DNA of 64,000 nt, taken from Desarmillaria ectypa. Lineage: Eukaryota; Basidiomycota; Agaricomycetes; Agaricales; Physalacriaceae. The stretch covers positions 1,426,001 to 1,490,000 of the forward strand of contig JAUDYN010000001.1 in NCBI GenBank assembly GCA_030407005.1, given 5' to 3'. A program made the translations under genes and the position numbers. Of this stretch, positions 63,164-64,000 are shown one piece after another; position 1 is the stretch's first letter; every line of letters begins with the position of its first letter. The notes beneath the pieces were generated by a model that had not been told where the DNA came from, searched no databases, and saw only the letters and a program-made list of their open reading frames with translations.

Positions 63164-64000
63164 TGGATTAGAGGGGGGGGGGAGTAAAGAAAAAAAATTA
63201 GCAGCTGAGCGTGGGGCCGATAGTAGAGGAGTAAAGCAGAATAAATAGGGAACCTCTAAACTTTTTAAGGCCATCCCATTTCGTCACACCCGTGACATGA
63301 GTCATCTTCCCCGGATTCCACCCCGTAGCCCAATGGTCTGCACCATTGTAAGAGTTTCATGCTGATAATAATAATTATAGATTGCGGGTCACCGCGGTGA
63401 ATATTAATTAGCACGACTTGGAACATTTGGGATAGCATGCGCCTAAGACTTAGACAGTTCGTCCGTCGAGCTAAAATCGAATTGATATCTTGCTGTATAG
63501 ATGCTGTTCTCGGTATTACTCAGTGAGCTACACAGCTCCCATGCCTGGAACTGGTGACTGGAGTGACGAAGCGCGCGCTAGCCTGCCACTGATCCGACCA
63601 CCTAATTTAGCATGGTGATAACGTCATCTCTCCCTCCTTTCACCTCCTTGTCGCACGACCCTCTCAGTCAGCGATGAGAGAGCACGTGAACGTTCATTTT
63701 TGGTGGCGCAGTTGCGGTGGTTTTTACCCCGGAGTTCCGAAATTTTCAAGGACAGGACAATTTAAAATGATCAGGGGAACTAGGGCAGAATATCAAATTG
63801 ACGAAATTTACTGGGAGCTTGTATCCTGTCCTTAGAGGCAGTTTAGCGCTTACCTTCATTTCATACGAGAACTTTCTAGGCGCTGTATTCAATCGTCGAA
63901 GCAGCGTGAGTGCATCTGAGCCCCAGTCGGTACTTCGGACCGGTGCGCTCGCGTGCCTAGGAGAAATTTAATCAGATAACTGGCAAATTGGAAATTCAGC
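63164..64000. other. Intergenic to right edge
   Basis: 5' flank of NMA1 with a run of ten G at 63173-63182; no gene recognised to the window end. Confidence 0.5.

Overview
The window looks like nuclear DNA of a mushroom-forming basidiomycete (Agaricomycetes). Genes are compact and split by many introns of about 45-60 nt, AT-rich runs are few, F-box paralogues are present, and the conserved proteins (Dsc3, PTPA, Rrp14/SURF6, Pex1, Spa2, Gup1, Nma1) have fungal architecture. I rebuilt 17 multi-exon protein genes (the first runs off the left edge), one single-exon F-box gene and a small orphan gene. Every splice junction was checked for reading phase by hand, and all complete models close exactly in frame. 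There is also one tRNA-Asp gene with an intron.

Layout. 0-11 kb: a Vps62-like secreted protein, Dsc3 (Golgi Dsc E3 ligase), then a metabolic trio: GMC oxidoreductase, P450, and a DinB + FGE-sulfatase (EgtB-like) non-haem iron protein. 13-24 kb: a secreted GH39-like glycosidase, the PTPA (PP2A activator) and Rrp14/SURF6 genes sharing an 80-bp divergent promoter, a small orphan gene, and PEX1. 24-37 kb: relics of a kinase-like gene and of an aromatic amino acid decarboxylase (AADC), an intact AADC, the polarity scaffold SPA2, an F-box gene and an F-box pseudogene. 37-43 kb: FAD monooxygenase, GUP1, and a broken GH71 alpha-1,3-glucanase. 43-48 kb: gene-poor. 48-64 kb: a bZIP factor, tRNA-Asp, two intact Dal5-type MFS transporters plus a third decayed copy, and NMN adenylyltransferase.

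How the genes work together. Most conserved genes are housekeeping and unrelated in pathway. The accessory genes (GMC, P450, EgtB-like; AADC; FAD monooxygenase; glycosidases; MFS pair) suit a saprotroph's oxidative and uptake repertoire. Housekeeping genes interrupt them, so I do not call one biosynthetic cluster. The nearest thing to a unit is the GMC-P450-EgtB-like trio at 2.5-10.8 kb.

The most unusual observations are: (1) seven different genes each need one GC-AG intron to keep frame, about 5% of roughly 130 introns; (2) strong birth and decay of accessory genes, with at least four multi-lesion pseudogenes beside intact relatives; (3) an EgtB-like protein with an intact three-His iron site but no recognisable N-terminal histidine methyltransferase; (4) a 518-nt intron in SPA2 that carries open frames; (5) a bZIP factor with a hydrophobic segment.
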